From Mycobacterium florentinum (GTDB lineage: Bacteria; Actinomycetota; Actinomycetes; Mycobacteriales; Mycobacteriaceae), in the NCBI RefSeq assembly GCF_010730355.1, contig NZ_AP022576.1:3162001-3226000 (forward strand): a stretch of 64,000 bases of DNA, read 5' to 3'. Position 1 is the stretch's first letter, and every line of letters begins with the position of its first letter. A program made the position numbers and the translations under genes. The notes under the pieces are model-generated. The model saw only the letters and a list, made by a program, of their open reading frames with translations. It was not told the origin of the DNA and searched no databases. Shown piece by piece: positions 33,468-41,811 of the stretch.

Positions 33468-34736
33468 TCAGCCGGCGCGTTCGTCGTGCTGCTGCGCGCG
33501 GACGCTCAGCAGCTTTCTCAGTCCGTGCGCACCGGTTGCGGTCAGCAGAAAAACTCCGAACAGCCATAGCGGCGGGCGGGCCAGCTCCCACACGAAGATC
33601 GCGGCCCAGATCGGTGAGCCCTGGGTGACCGCGAGCACCCCGGCGGCACCCGCCAGCGACACCGCCGGCACATGCAGGTGTGTCCCCGCAATCCAATTGA
33701 TCGTCAACACCAGCAGCGTGCCCGTTGCGGCGCCGGTGGCCAGCGACGGTGTGAGCATGCCGCCGGCCCCTCCGGCGCGCAGGAACAGGGCGGTCAGCAG
33801 CGGCTTCAACAGCAGGATCGCGGCCGCCGCGGTCAGCGTCAGCCCGCTGGCCAGGCTGACCGTCAGGATGCTGCGACCGTTGCCGGGCAGCTCGGGCCAC
33901 CAGTGCGAACAGATGCCCATCACCAATCCGGCGCCGGCCAGCGCGGGGATCAGCACCCAGCCGCGGACCTGGCGCGCGGGGCGCGCCGCCGCCATCAGGC
34001 GGTTGAACGCCAGGCCCACCGCGAGGGCGAACGGGGCCAACAGCAGCCCGTGCGCGGTCAGCAGGTAGGTGGACTCCCCGATCGGCCAGTCCAGGTTGGG
34101 CTGATCGCGGGTGATGGCCGAGCCGATCGCCACGGCCAGGCTGGAGGTGAGGGCCGCGGCGCCGAGCGCCCTGGGATGCCAGGTGTTGAGCATGATCCGC
34201 ACCGAGAACAGCGCGCCGGCCAGCGGCACGGCATACACCGCACCCAAACCGGCCCCGGCCGCGCAGGCCAGCAGGATCTCGCGGTCGCGGCCGGACAGCC
34301 GCCTGAGCCATCCCGTCGCGAAATCGCTTAGCGCTGCGGCGAATTGGCGTGGCGCACCCTCGCGCCCGAGGGAGGCCCCCGAGCCGACCAACAGCACCTG
34401 CAGCATGGCGTCGATACTCCAGGACAGTCGCGGTATCCGCTCCTGGCGGGCGATGGTTCCGGCCAGTGGTGGCACCTCGGCGCGGCGCCGCAGGATCCAC
34501 CAGCCCAGCCCGGCCAGCGCGGCACCGACCATCGGCCCCAGCACCCGGCGCACCGGACTGCTGTCGCTGACGCCGGCCAGCAGGGTGCCGAAACTGTAGT
34601 GGTAAGTCAGATGCTGAACGAAACGCAGCACGAACGTCGTCGACAGCCCGGCGACCCCGGCCAACAGCCCCACAATGACGACGGCACAGAAGAAGTCGAC
34701 ATTGCGGCCCGAGCTGGCGGCGGGCACGCGGGGCAC
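33468..34736 (-). CDS. ClC-family chloride channel/transporter
   Basis: Integral membrane protein of the voltage-gated chloride channel (ClC) family, 422 aa with 10 or more hydrophobic helices. The gating-glutamate motif GSGASLGREGAPRQFA is at 118-133, with E126 in the position of E148 of E. coli ClC. AAGAGLGAVYAVPLAGALF and the later GGAGGMLTPSLATGAATGTL match helix F/N regions. The gating Glu is kept, but the outer proton Glu cannot be placed by eye, so channel versus H+/Cl- antiport is open. It follows the TetR gene by 9 bp on the same strand. Confidence 0.83.
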   Translation of the reverse strand: MPRVPAASSGRNVDFFCAVVIVGLLAGVAGLSTTFVLRFVQHLTYHYSFGTLLAGVSDSSPVRRVLGPMVGAALAGLGWWILRRRAEVPPLAGTIARQERIPRLSWSIDAMLQVLLVGSGASLGREGAPRQFAAALSDFATGWLRRLSGRDREILLACAAGAGLGAVYAVPLAGALFSVRIMLNTWHPRALGAAALTSSLAVAIGSAITRDQPNLDWPIGESTYLLTAHGLLLAPFALAVGLAFNRLMAAARPARQVRGWVLIPALAGAGLVMGICSHWWPELPGNGRSILTVSLASGLTLTAAAAILLLKPLLTALFLRAGGAGGMLTPSLATGAATGTLLVLTINWIAGTHLHVPAVSLAGAAGVLAVTQGSPIWAAIFVWELARPPLWLFGVFLLTATGAHGLRKLLSVRAQQHDERAG

Positions 34737-34745
34737 TGCACGAAT

Positions 34746-35375
34746 CTAGCCCGCGTTACGGGTCGAAGCGCTGACATCCTGATCCACCGGCACGCCCCGA
34801 AGGCCGTGCCAGAACAGGTCGATCATCAGCTCGGCGGCCTCGTCGACGTCGATGTCGCCGGTGGACAGCCGGTTGGCCATCGCCTCGCCCGCGCCCACCA
34901 GCGCGACGGCCATCATCTGGTGCTCGGCGTCGGTCCGCGGCGTGCGGCTGTTTTCCCGCACCAGGCCGGCCACCAACTCGATGATCTGCTCGCGTCCCTC
35001 GCGCACGGTGTGGGCGAACGCCTGCGAGCTGATCGCCTGGGTGTACATCACGATCCAGGACGCCCGGTTCGCGTCGATGTAGCGCAGGAACGCCCCGATG
35101 GTGTTCTGCAGCAAGTCTCGCGGGCTCTGGGTGAAGTCGATGTCGGCGCGTACCGCTTCGATGAAGCGGGTCATCTCGCGGGTCAGGCAGGCGCCGAACA
35201 AGTCCTCCTTGGAGCCGTAATACAGGTACAGCATCGGCTTGGAGATCTCCGCCGCGGCGGCGATGGTGTCCATCGACGTCTCGTGGTAGCCGTTGATCGA
35301 GAACATCTGGACAGCGGCGTCGAGCATCTGCTGTTCGCGGACAGCTCGCGGTAACCGCTTGGTACCACCTGCCAT
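34746..35375 (-). CDS. TetR-family transcription regulator (Rv0238-like)
   Basis: TetR repressor of 209 aa, ortholog of Rv0238. The N-terminal HTH is clear: REQQMLDAAVQMFSINGYHE, then TSMDTIAAAAEISKPMLYLY and YGSKEDLFGACL. The C-terminal helices would bind a ligand, perhaps an acyl-CoA given the surrounding fatty-acid genes (inference). It is co-directional with the ClC gene. Its targets are unknown; the TTACT-N4-RGTAA sites near fadE5 and fadA2/fabG4 are worth testing. No obvious full palindrome lies directly upstream of its own start. Confidence 0.87.
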   Translation of the reverse strand: MAGGTKRLPRAVREQQMLDAAVQMFSINGYHETSMDTIAAAAEISKPMLYLYYGSKEDLFGACLTREMTRFIEAVRADIDFTQSPRDLLQNTIGAFLRYIDANRASWIVMYTQAISSQAFAHTVREGREQIIELVAGLVRENSRTPRTDAEHQMMAVALVGAGEAMANRLSTGDIDVDEAAELMIDLFWHGLRGVPVDQDVSASTRNAG

Positions 35376-35427
35376 CGCTGCGCCCTTCTAGCTCAATCCG
35401 ACTCCAGGGTAACGATCGGGCGGCGGA

Positions 35428-36579
35428 CTAGTGTCCACACGTCCGGGCGGGTCCCTTCATCGTCGCCACCCGCACCACCGATTGGTCCACCGCCGGCAAT
35501 GCCAATTCACCTGCGGATACCGCTTTTTCGAGCCGGTCCAGGACGGCGGGGACTTCGTCGGTAGTCACCCACAGCGCGACATCGATGCCCGCCTGCAAGG
35601 TCTTGAGCACCGCCTCGGCCACGCCGAACCGGTCCGAGATCGCGGCCATGCTGGACAGGTCGTCGCTGAACACCGGGCCGTTGAAGGGCGGAGCCCCGTA
35701 GCCGATGCCATCGCGCAGTAGCTGCACCGCCGGGCGGCTCAGGCTGGCCGGGTCGTCGCCGGTGAGCCCGGGAACCTGCAGGTGACCCACCATGACGGCG
35801 ACCGGTGCCGCGGTGGTCAGCGTCCGGTAGGGCACCAGGTCGCTGGTTTGCAGGTCGGCCAGCGGCGGGGTGACGACCCCGCCCTTGTGCGAATCACCGG
35901 ACCCGTGCCCGTGGCCGGGGAAGTGTTTGAGCACCGGAAGCACTCCGGCGTCGCGCAAACCCTGCGCGTAGGCGCCGGCGTAGGCGGTGACGGTCGCCGG
36001 ATCGTTGCTGAACGAGCGGTTGCCGATCACGGCGTCGTCGGGCTCGTCGGAGACGTCGACCACCGGCGCGAAGTCGATTGTGATGCCCAGGTCGCGCATC
36101 TTTTTGCCGCGCTGCGCCGCCTGGTCGTGGACCTGCTCGACGGTCTGGGTCTGGGCCAGCTCCCGCGGCGACAGGGCCGTGCCGATCAGCGACTTCAACC
36201 GGGACACCCGGCCGCCCTCTTCGTCGACGCTGACGGCCAGCGGCAGCGGCCCCGCGTTGCCCGCGATGTCGGCCAGCGGGCCCGCAAAAATGCCCAGGTC
36301 CGTCCAGCTGCCGATGAAGATGCCGCCGACGTGGTAGCCGTTGACCACGGCGCGCGCGTCGTCGGCGTTCTTCACACCCACCATCAGCAGCTGGGCCAGC
36401 TTGTCGCGGGTCGACAGTTTGGCCGGCATCGTCGCCGGGTCGGAGCAGACCGGCGGCGCCGGGAGTGCGGCGACCACCTTGCTGGTCGTGGTCGACGCGG
36501 GCGGCCGGGCGGCGTCGTGGCCACATGCGACCAGCAGCGCCGAGGCGGCCAGCAGGGCCAGAGTGCGCGAAAAAGCCAT
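35428..36579 (-). CDS. lpqI: LpqI, glycoside hydrolase family 3 lipoprotein
   Basis: Lipid-anchored beta-N-acetylglucosaminidase (NagZ-type GH3), 383 aa, ortholog of Rv0237. It acts outside the membrane on muropeptides. The signal peptide ends in the lipobox LVAC (C19). The catalytic barrel shows SVDEEGGRVSRLKSL and the NagZ signature KHFPGHGHGSGDSHKG, with the Asp/His general acid-base dyad. The nucleophile is the Asp of GPVFSDDLSSMAAI. It diverges from a decayed DUF2613 gene only six bases away. Confidence 0.92.
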   Translation of the reverse strand: MAFSRTLALLAASALLVACGHDAARPPASTTTSKVVAALPAPPVCSDPATMPAKLSTRDKLAQLLMVGVKNADDARAVVNGYHVGGIFIGSWTDLGIFAGPLADIAGNAGPLPLAVSVDEEGGRVSRLKSLIGTALSPRELAQTQTVEQVHDQAAQRGKKMRDLGITIDFAPVVDVSDEPDDAVIGNRSFSNDPATVTAYAGAYAQGLRDAGVLPVLKHFPGHGHGSGDSHKGGVVTPPLADLQTSDLVPYRTLTTAAPVAVMVGHLQVPGLTGDDPASLSRPAVQLLRDGIGYGAPPFNGPVFSDDLSSMAAISDRFGVAEAVLKTLQAGIDVALWVTTDEVPAVLDRLEKAVSAGELALPAVDQSVVRVATMKGPARTCGH

Positions 36580-36585
36580 CGGGTC

Positions 36586-36875
36586 ATGGTGTCACGACGG
36601 GTACGCGCGTCGGTGCGGCCCCACTCGGCGCATTTGCGCGCAGCCGCCGCGGGCATCGCCGCGGGTCTGGCAATCGGTGCTGTCGCGACCGTCGGCGCGT
36701 CACGCTGACCGCCGAGGACCACACGATGGTGCCGGCCCGAGCCCCGTCCAGTCCGTCGTCGCCCTACCTCGTGCAGTACGGCGACCGCTGCATTGACGGG
36801 TGTTGCCTGCCGTGCGACAGCCCGGACGACTGCTTGAACCAGATCCCCCCGGTGCCGCCGGAACTGCAGCCCTGA
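36586..36875 (+). pseudogene. Frameshifted DUF2613 gene (first of three tandem copies)
   Basis: One frame encodes LRAAAAGIAAGLAIGAVATVG and then stops at 36708. Another frame continues VTLTAEDHTMVPARAP to SPYLVQYGDRCIDGCC and on to a stop at 36875. Joined, they align throughout with the intact neighbour at 36975 (AGVAAGLMIGAAATVGVTLT and VQYGDRCWHGHC). Compared with that copy, GGCGCGTCACG here replaces GGCGTCACG, a two-base GC insertion near 36694-36699 that breaks the frame. The start (ATG 36586 used) is uncertain. Confidence 0.65.
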
Positions 36876-36974
36876 CGCGGCTCACGCCCAATGGGCGCGC
36901 CCAACGGCGCTGACGCCTCTACCCGGTTAGGTTGGCCGTAGACCCAAATTTGACTGGCAAGGGAGGAGCCAGCG

Positions 36975-37190
36975 ATGACGGGGTTCACGCTGGCCGCTGT
37001 CGCCGGCGTCGCGGCGGGGCTGATGATCGGTGCCGCGGCGACCGTCGGCGTCACGCTCACCTTGGACGTCACGGCAGACCACGGCCGCGCGCCGACCCAG
37101 ATCGCACCGGCCGCGCGGAGCCTTTCCGTGCCGTACCCCGTGCAGTACGGTGACCGGTGTTGGCACGGTCATTGCATACCGTGGCCATGA
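36975..37190 (+). CDS. Small DUF2613-type membrane/secreted protein with C-terminal Cys pair
   Basis: 71-aa protein with one N-terminal hydrophobic segment (TLAAVAGVAAGLMIGAAATV, residues 5-24), a short linker and the tail VQYGDRCWHGHCIPWP. It belongs with the Rv0236A/DUF2613 type by its N-terminal AGL.IGAAA..GVTL pattern and the terminal YG-x-R motif, but adds two Cys that could form a disulphide outside the cell. ATG 36975 has GGAGGAG just upstream. Function unknown. Paralogs flank it on both sides, ahead of aftD. Confidence 0.75.
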   Translation: MTGFTLAAVAGVAAGLMIGAAATVGVTLTLDVTADHGRAPTQIAPAARSLSVPYPVQYGDRCWHGHCIPWP

Positions 37191-37275
37191 CTCGCTGGTC
37201 CGGTCGATGACGGCCGTTCTGCTAGGTTGACTTTCGGGTAGTCCTCCGTGACGACCGCGAGACCCAGGGAGACCG

Positions 37276-37449
37276 ATGAACCGGATTATTGCGCCCGCCG
37301 CCGCGAGCGTGGTGGTTGGTTTGTTGCTGGGCGCAGCCGCGATCTTCGGAGTCACCCTGATGGTGCAACAGGACACGAAGCCGCCACTTCCCGGGGGCGA
37401 TCCGCAGTCGTCAGTGCTCAACCGGGTCGAGTACGGCAACCGTAGCTAG
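37276..37449 (+). CDS. Small DUF2613 protein, Rv0236A ortholog
   Basis: 57-aa protein from ATG 37276, the same length as Rv0236A, starting MNRIIAPAAASVVVGLLLGA. One hydrophobic segment at residues 5-26 serves as signal or membrane anchor. A short polar tail (QQDTKPPLPGGDPQSS) ends in VEYGNRS. Function unknown. It lies directly upstream of aftD, as in M. tuberculosis, which suggests a role in the same envelope process. Confidence 0.85.
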   Translation: MNRIIAPAAASVVVGLLLGAAAIFGVTLMVQQDTKPPLPGGDPQSSVLNRVEYGNRS

Positions 37450-37492
37450 CTCGGAGGCCCGTACTCCGCCTGCGGCGGACCCGGCCACGGGC

Positions 37493-40400
37493 TTGTCGGC
37501 GACGCCCCTGTCGCGACGCTGGCTCTTCTTGGTCGGTGCGGTCGCCCTGGCGCTGACGTTCGCGCAATCCCCCGGCCAGGTGTCCCCCGACACCAAGCTG
37601 GACCTGACCGCCAACCCGCTGCGCTTCCTGGCCCGCGCGACCAACCTGTGGAGCAGCGAGCTGCCGTTCGGCCAAACGCAGAATCAGGCCTACGGCTATC
37701 TGTTTCCGCACGGCACCTTCTTTGCGATCGGCCACCTGCTCGGCGTGCCCGGCTGGATGACCCAGCGGCTGTGGTGGGCGTTGCTGCTGACGATCGGCTG
37801 CTGGGGATTGCTGCGGGTCGCCGAGGCGCTGGGGATCGGGAGCCCGTCGTCGCGGGTGATCGGCGCGGCCGCGTTCGCGCTGTCCCCGCGAGTGCTGACC
37901 ACGCTCGGCTCGATCTCGTCGGAAACCTTGCCGATCATGCTGGCGCCGTGGGTGCTGCTGCCGACGATCCTGGCGTTGCGAGGGAGTTCGGGCCGGTCGG
38001 TGCGGGCGCTGGCCGGCCAGGCCGGGCTGGCGGTCGCGCTGATGGGCGCGGTCAACGCCATCGCCACGCTGGCGGGCTGCCTGCCGGCGGTGATCTGGTG
38101 GGCCTGCCACCGGCCCGGCAGGTTGTGGTGGCGCTACACGGCGTGGTGGCTGTTGAGCCTGGTGCTGGCGATGCTGTGGTGGGTCGTCGCGCTGGTGCTG
38201 TTGCGTAGCGTCAGCCCGCCGTTCCTGGACTTCATCGAATCCTCGGGGGTCACGACGCAGTGGTCGTCGCTGGTCGAGATGCTGCGCGGCACCGACAGCT
38301 GGACGCCGTTCGTGGCCCCGACCGCGACCGCGGGCGCGCCGCTGGTGACCGGATCGGCCGCCATCCTGGCGACCTGCCTGGTCGCGGCGGCCGGACTGGC
38401 CGGGCTGGCCAGCCCCGCGATGCCGGCCCGCGGACGGCTGGTGACGATGCTGCTGGTCGGGGTGGTGCTGATGGCCGTCGGCTACAGCGGCGGGCTGGGC
38501 TCGCCGCTGGCCCATCAGGTGCAGCTGTTCTTGGACGCCGCGGGCGCACCGCTGCGCAACGTGCACAAGCTGGAATCGGTCATCCGGATCCCGATCGTGC
38601 TGGGCGTGGTGGCGCTGCTGGGCCGGGTCCCGCTACCGGGCAGCGCCCCGCGAGCGCAGTGGCTGCACGCGTTCGCCCATCCCGAGCGCGACAAACGGGT
38701 CGCCGCGACGGTGGTGGTGCTGACCGCGCTGATGGTGAGCACCTCGCTGGCGTGGACCGCCCGGCTCGCTCCGCCGGGCACGTTCAGCGCGATCCCCCGC
38801 TACTGGCACGACGCCGCCGACTGGCTCACGGCGCACAACACCGGCAGCCCCCTCCCCGGCCGGGTGCTGGTGGTGCCGGGGGCACCGTTCGCCACGCAGA
38901 TGTGGGGCACCACCCACGACGAACCGCTCCAGGTGCTCGGCAGCAGCCCGTGGGGTGTGCGCGACTCCATCCCGTTGACGCCGCCGCAGACCATCCGGGC
39001 GCTGGATTCCGTGCAGCGCCTGTTCGCCGCCGGACTCCCCTCCGCCGGGCTGGCCGATACCCTTGCCCGCCAAGGTATTTCGTATGTCGTCGTACGCAAC
39101 GACCTGGATCCCGACTCGTCGCGTTCGGCCCGCCCGATCCTGGTGCACCGCACCATCGAAGGGTCGCCGGGATTGCAGAAGACCGCGCAGTTCGGCGAGC
39201 CGGTGGGGCCCGGAACAGTGCCCGGGTTCGTCGCCGACAGCGGGCTGCGTCCGCGCTATCCGGCGGTCGAGATCTTCCGGGTCGGCGCGCCCGGCAATCC
39301 GGGCGCGCCCTACTTCGCCGGCACCGACGGGTTGGCCCGCGTCGACGGCGGGCCCGAAGTCCTGCTGCGCCTCGACGAGCGGCGCCGGCTGTTGGGCCAG
39401 CCGCCGTTGGGTCCGGTGCTGCTGACCGCCGACGCCCGCGGTGCCGGCCTGCCGGCGCCCGTGGTGACCGTGACGGACACCCCGGCGGCGCGCGAGACCG
39501 ACTACGGCCGCGTCGACCAGCACTCGTCGGCGATCCGGGCCGACGGCGACGCCAGGCACACCTTCAACCGGGTGCCCGACTATCCGGACCCCGGTGCCGA
39601 CCCGGTCTACGGCGGCTGGAATGGCGGGCGGATCACCGTGTCGAGTTCGTCGTCGGATTCGACCGCCATGCCCGATGTCGCTCCGGCGACGTCTGCAGCC
39701 GCGGCGATCGACGGCGATCCGGCGACGGCGTGGGTGACCAACGCCCTGCAGGCCGCCGTCGGGCAGTGGCTGCAGGTCGACTTCGACCACCCGGTGACCA
39801 ACGCGGCGATCACGCTGACACCCAGCCCGACCGCCGTCGGCTCGCAGGTTCGCCGCATCGTGATCGACACCGCGACCGGCAGCACCACCCTGCGCTTCGA
39901 CCAGCCCGGCACGCCGCTCACCGCGGCGCTGCCCTATGGCGAGACCCCGTGGGTGCGGATCACCGCCGCGGGCACCGACGACGGATCCAGCGGGGTGCAG
40001 TTCGGCATCACCGACCTGTCGATCACCCAGTACGACGCCTCCGGCTTCGCGCACCCGGTCGACCTGCGGCACACCGTGCGGGTGCCCGGGCCACCACCGG
40101 GTTCGGCGATCGCCGGCTGGGACCTGGGCTCGGAATTGCGCGGCCGGCCGGGTTGCGCCGCGGCCGGCGACAGCGTGCGCTGCGCGCCGTCGATGGCGCT
40201 GGCCCCGGAGGAGCCGGTCAATTTCAGCCGCACCCTGACCGTTCCCGCGCCGGTGTCGGTGACCCCGCGGTTGTGGGTGCGCCCCCGGCAGGGCCCCAAC
40301 CTCGCCGACCTGATCGCCGAGCCGAATACCACTCGGGCCCAAGGTGATTCGGATACGGTTGATGTCCTCGGCTCGGCCTACGCGGCCACCGACGGCGATC

Positions 40401-41725
40401 CGGCCACCGCCTGGACGGCGCCGCAGCGGGTGGTGCAACACCGTAGCGCGCCGACGCTGACGCTGGTCCTGCCCCGACCGACCGAGGTCACGGGGCTGCG
40501 GCTGCTGCCCAGTCGCTCGACGTTGCCGGCCCGGCCGACGATGGTGGCCGTCAACCTCGGCGACGGCCCACAGGTCCGCAAACTCATGCCGGGCGACGAA
40601 GGTGCCGCTCGGCCGCAAACGCTGTCGCTGCGACCCCGGGTGACCGACACCGTCACCGTCAGCCTGCTGGACTGGCAAGACGTCATCGACCGCAACGCGC
40701 TGGGCTTCGACCAGCTCAAGCCGCCGGGGCTGGCCGAGGTCGCCGCGCTGGGCACCGACGGCAACCCGATCGCCCCCGCCGACGCCGCGCGCAACCGGCC
40801 GCGCGAGATCGTCGTCGACTGCGACCACGGCCCGGTGATCGCGGTCGCGGGCCGGTTCGTGCACACCTCGATCCGGACCACGGCGGGCGCGCTGCTGGCC
40901 GGCGAGCCGGTACCCGTCAGCGTCTGCGACCCCAATCCGATCGCGTTGCCGACGGGGCAACAGGAATTGCTGATCAGCCCCGGCGCCCAGTTCGTCGTGG
41001 ACGGGGCACAGCTCGTGACCGCGAATGCCGCCGAATTGCCCGGCGGCACCGGTCTTTCGCCGGTGCCCGCCGCGACGGGGGCTTGGGGCCCCGACCGTCG
41101 CGAGGTCCGGGCCCCGGCGTCGCCCACCGCCCGGGTGCTGGTGATTCCCGAAAGTATCAATCCCGGCTGGGTGGCACGCACCGGCACCGGTGCCCGGCTC
41201 ACGCCGGTGGCCGTCAATGGATGGCAGCAGGGCTGGGTGGTTCCTGCTGGGGACCCCGGCACCATCACGCTGAGCTTTGCGTCCAACTCGCTATACCGGG
41301 TTGGCCTGGCCGCCGGCCTGGCGTTACTGCCGCTGTTGGCCCTGCTGGCGTTGTGGCGCCGGCGCGGGCGGTCCGACGACCCACCCGCGCAGCCGTGGTC
41401 GCCCGGCCCCTGGGCGGCGGTGCCACTGCTGGCGGCCGGGGCCGTAATCGCCGGCGTGGCCGGGGTCGTCGTGATCGGGGGCGCGCTCGGCCTGCGGTAC
41501 GCGCTGCGCCATCGTGAGCGGTTGCGCGATCGGATCACCGTCGCCGCCAGTGCGGGCGGACTGATTCTGGCCGGCGCGGCGCTGTCCCGGCATCCCTGGC
41601 GATCGGTCGACGGCTACGCCGGCCATTCCGCGAATGTGCAACTGCTGGCGTTGATTTCGCTGGCCGCGGTCGCTGCCTCGGTGATCGCGCTGCCGGATCG
41701 CGGGCGCGCGGCGCACGACGAATAG
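37493..41725 (+). CDS. aftD: Arabinofuranosyltransferase AftD
   Basis: Very large GT-C membrane glycosyltransferase, 1410 aa, ortholog of Rv0236c. It adds arabinofuranose from decaprenyl-phospho-arabinose to the arabinan of arabinogalactan and lipoarabinomannan on the outer face of the membrane. The N-terminal ~430 residues carry many membrane helices, with family sequence AQSPGQVSPDTKLDLTANPL. Two F5/8-type (carbohydrate-binding) segments show AAAIDGDPATAWVTNAL near 740 and AYAATDGDPATAWTAPQ near 965. Further helices end the protein (from about 1265). The start is TTG 37493; the true start could differ by some codons. The M. tuberculosis gene is considered essential. Confidence 0.93.
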   Translation: MSATPLSRRWLFLVGAVALALTFAQSPGQVSPDTKLDLTANPLRFLARATNLWSSELPFGQTQNQAYGYLFPHGTFFAIGHLLGVPGWMTQRLWWALLLTIGCWGLLRVAEALGIGSPSSRVIGAAAFALSPRVLTTLGSISSETLPIMLAPWVLLPTILALRGSSGRSVRALAGQAGLAVALMGAVNAIATLAGCLPAVIWWACHRPGRLWWRYTAWWLLSLVLAMLWWVVALVLLRSVSPPFLDFIESSGVTTQWSSLVEMLRGTDSWTPFVAPTATAGAPLVTGSAAILATCLVAAAGLAGLASPAMPARGRLVTMLLVGVVLMAVGYSGGLGSPLAHQVQLFLDAAGAPLRNVHKLESVIRIPIVLGVVALLGRVPLPGSAPRAQWLHAFAHPERDKRVAATVVVLTALMVSTSLAWTARLAPPGTFSAIPRYWHDAADWLTAHNTGSPLPGRVLVVPGAPFATQMWGTTHDEPLQVLGSSPWGVRDSIPLTPPQTIRALDSVQRLFAAGLPSAGLADTLARQGISYVVVRNDLDPDSSRSARPILVHRTIEGSPGLQKTAQFGEPVGPGTVPGFVADSGLRPRYPAVEIFRVGAPGNPGAPYFAGTDGLARVDGGPEVLLRLDERRRLLGQPPLGPVLLTADARGAGLPAPVVTVTDTPAARETDYGRVDQHSSAIRADGDARHTFNRVPDYPDPGADPVYGGWNGGRITVSSSSSDSTAMPDVAPATSAAAAIDGDPATAWVTNALQAAVGQWLQVDFDHPVTNAAITLTPSPTAVGSQVRRIVIDTATGSTTLRFDQPGTPLTAALPYGETPWVRITAAGTDDGSSGVQFGITDLSITQYDASGFAHPVDLRHTVRVPGPPPGSAIAGWDLGSELRGRPGCAAAGDSVRCAPSMALAPEEPVNFSRTLTVPAPVSVTPRLWVRPRQGPNLADLIAEPNTTRAQGDSDTVDVLGSAYAATDGDPATAWTAPQRVVQHRSAPTLTLVLPRPTEVTGLRLLPSRSTLPARPTMVAVNLGDGPQVRKLMPGDEGAARPQTLSLRPRVTDTVTVSLLDWQDVIDRNALGFDQLKPPGLAEVAALGTDGNPIAPADAARNRPREIVVDCDHGPVIAVAGRFVHTSIRTTAGALLAGEPVPVSVCDPNPIALPTGQQELLISPGAQFVVDGAQLVTANAAELPGGTGLSPVPAATGAWGPDRREVRAPASPTARVLVIPESINPGWVARTGTGARLTPVAVNGWQQGWVVPAGDPGTITLSFASNSLYRVGLAAGLALLPLLALLALWRRRGRSDDPPAQPWSPGPWAAVPLLAAGAVIAGVAGVVVIGGALGLRYALRHRERLRDRITVAASAGGLILAGAALSRHPWRSVDGYAGHSANVQLLALISLAAVAASVIALPDRGRAAHDE

Positions 41726-41811
41726 CGTTTCCGGCGTTGGCTGGCCGCTTGCCGGCTGGTTGACTGAATACACGCAATGGTGTGACAGTCACCGTCCGAG
41801 GAGCTGTGGCC

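Noticed and set aside
38633-40960. 775-aa minus-strand frame and 695-aa plus-strand frame (38260-40347)
   Set aside because: Both are Arg/Gly/Ala-rich shadows inside aftD, as expected from high G+C third positions.
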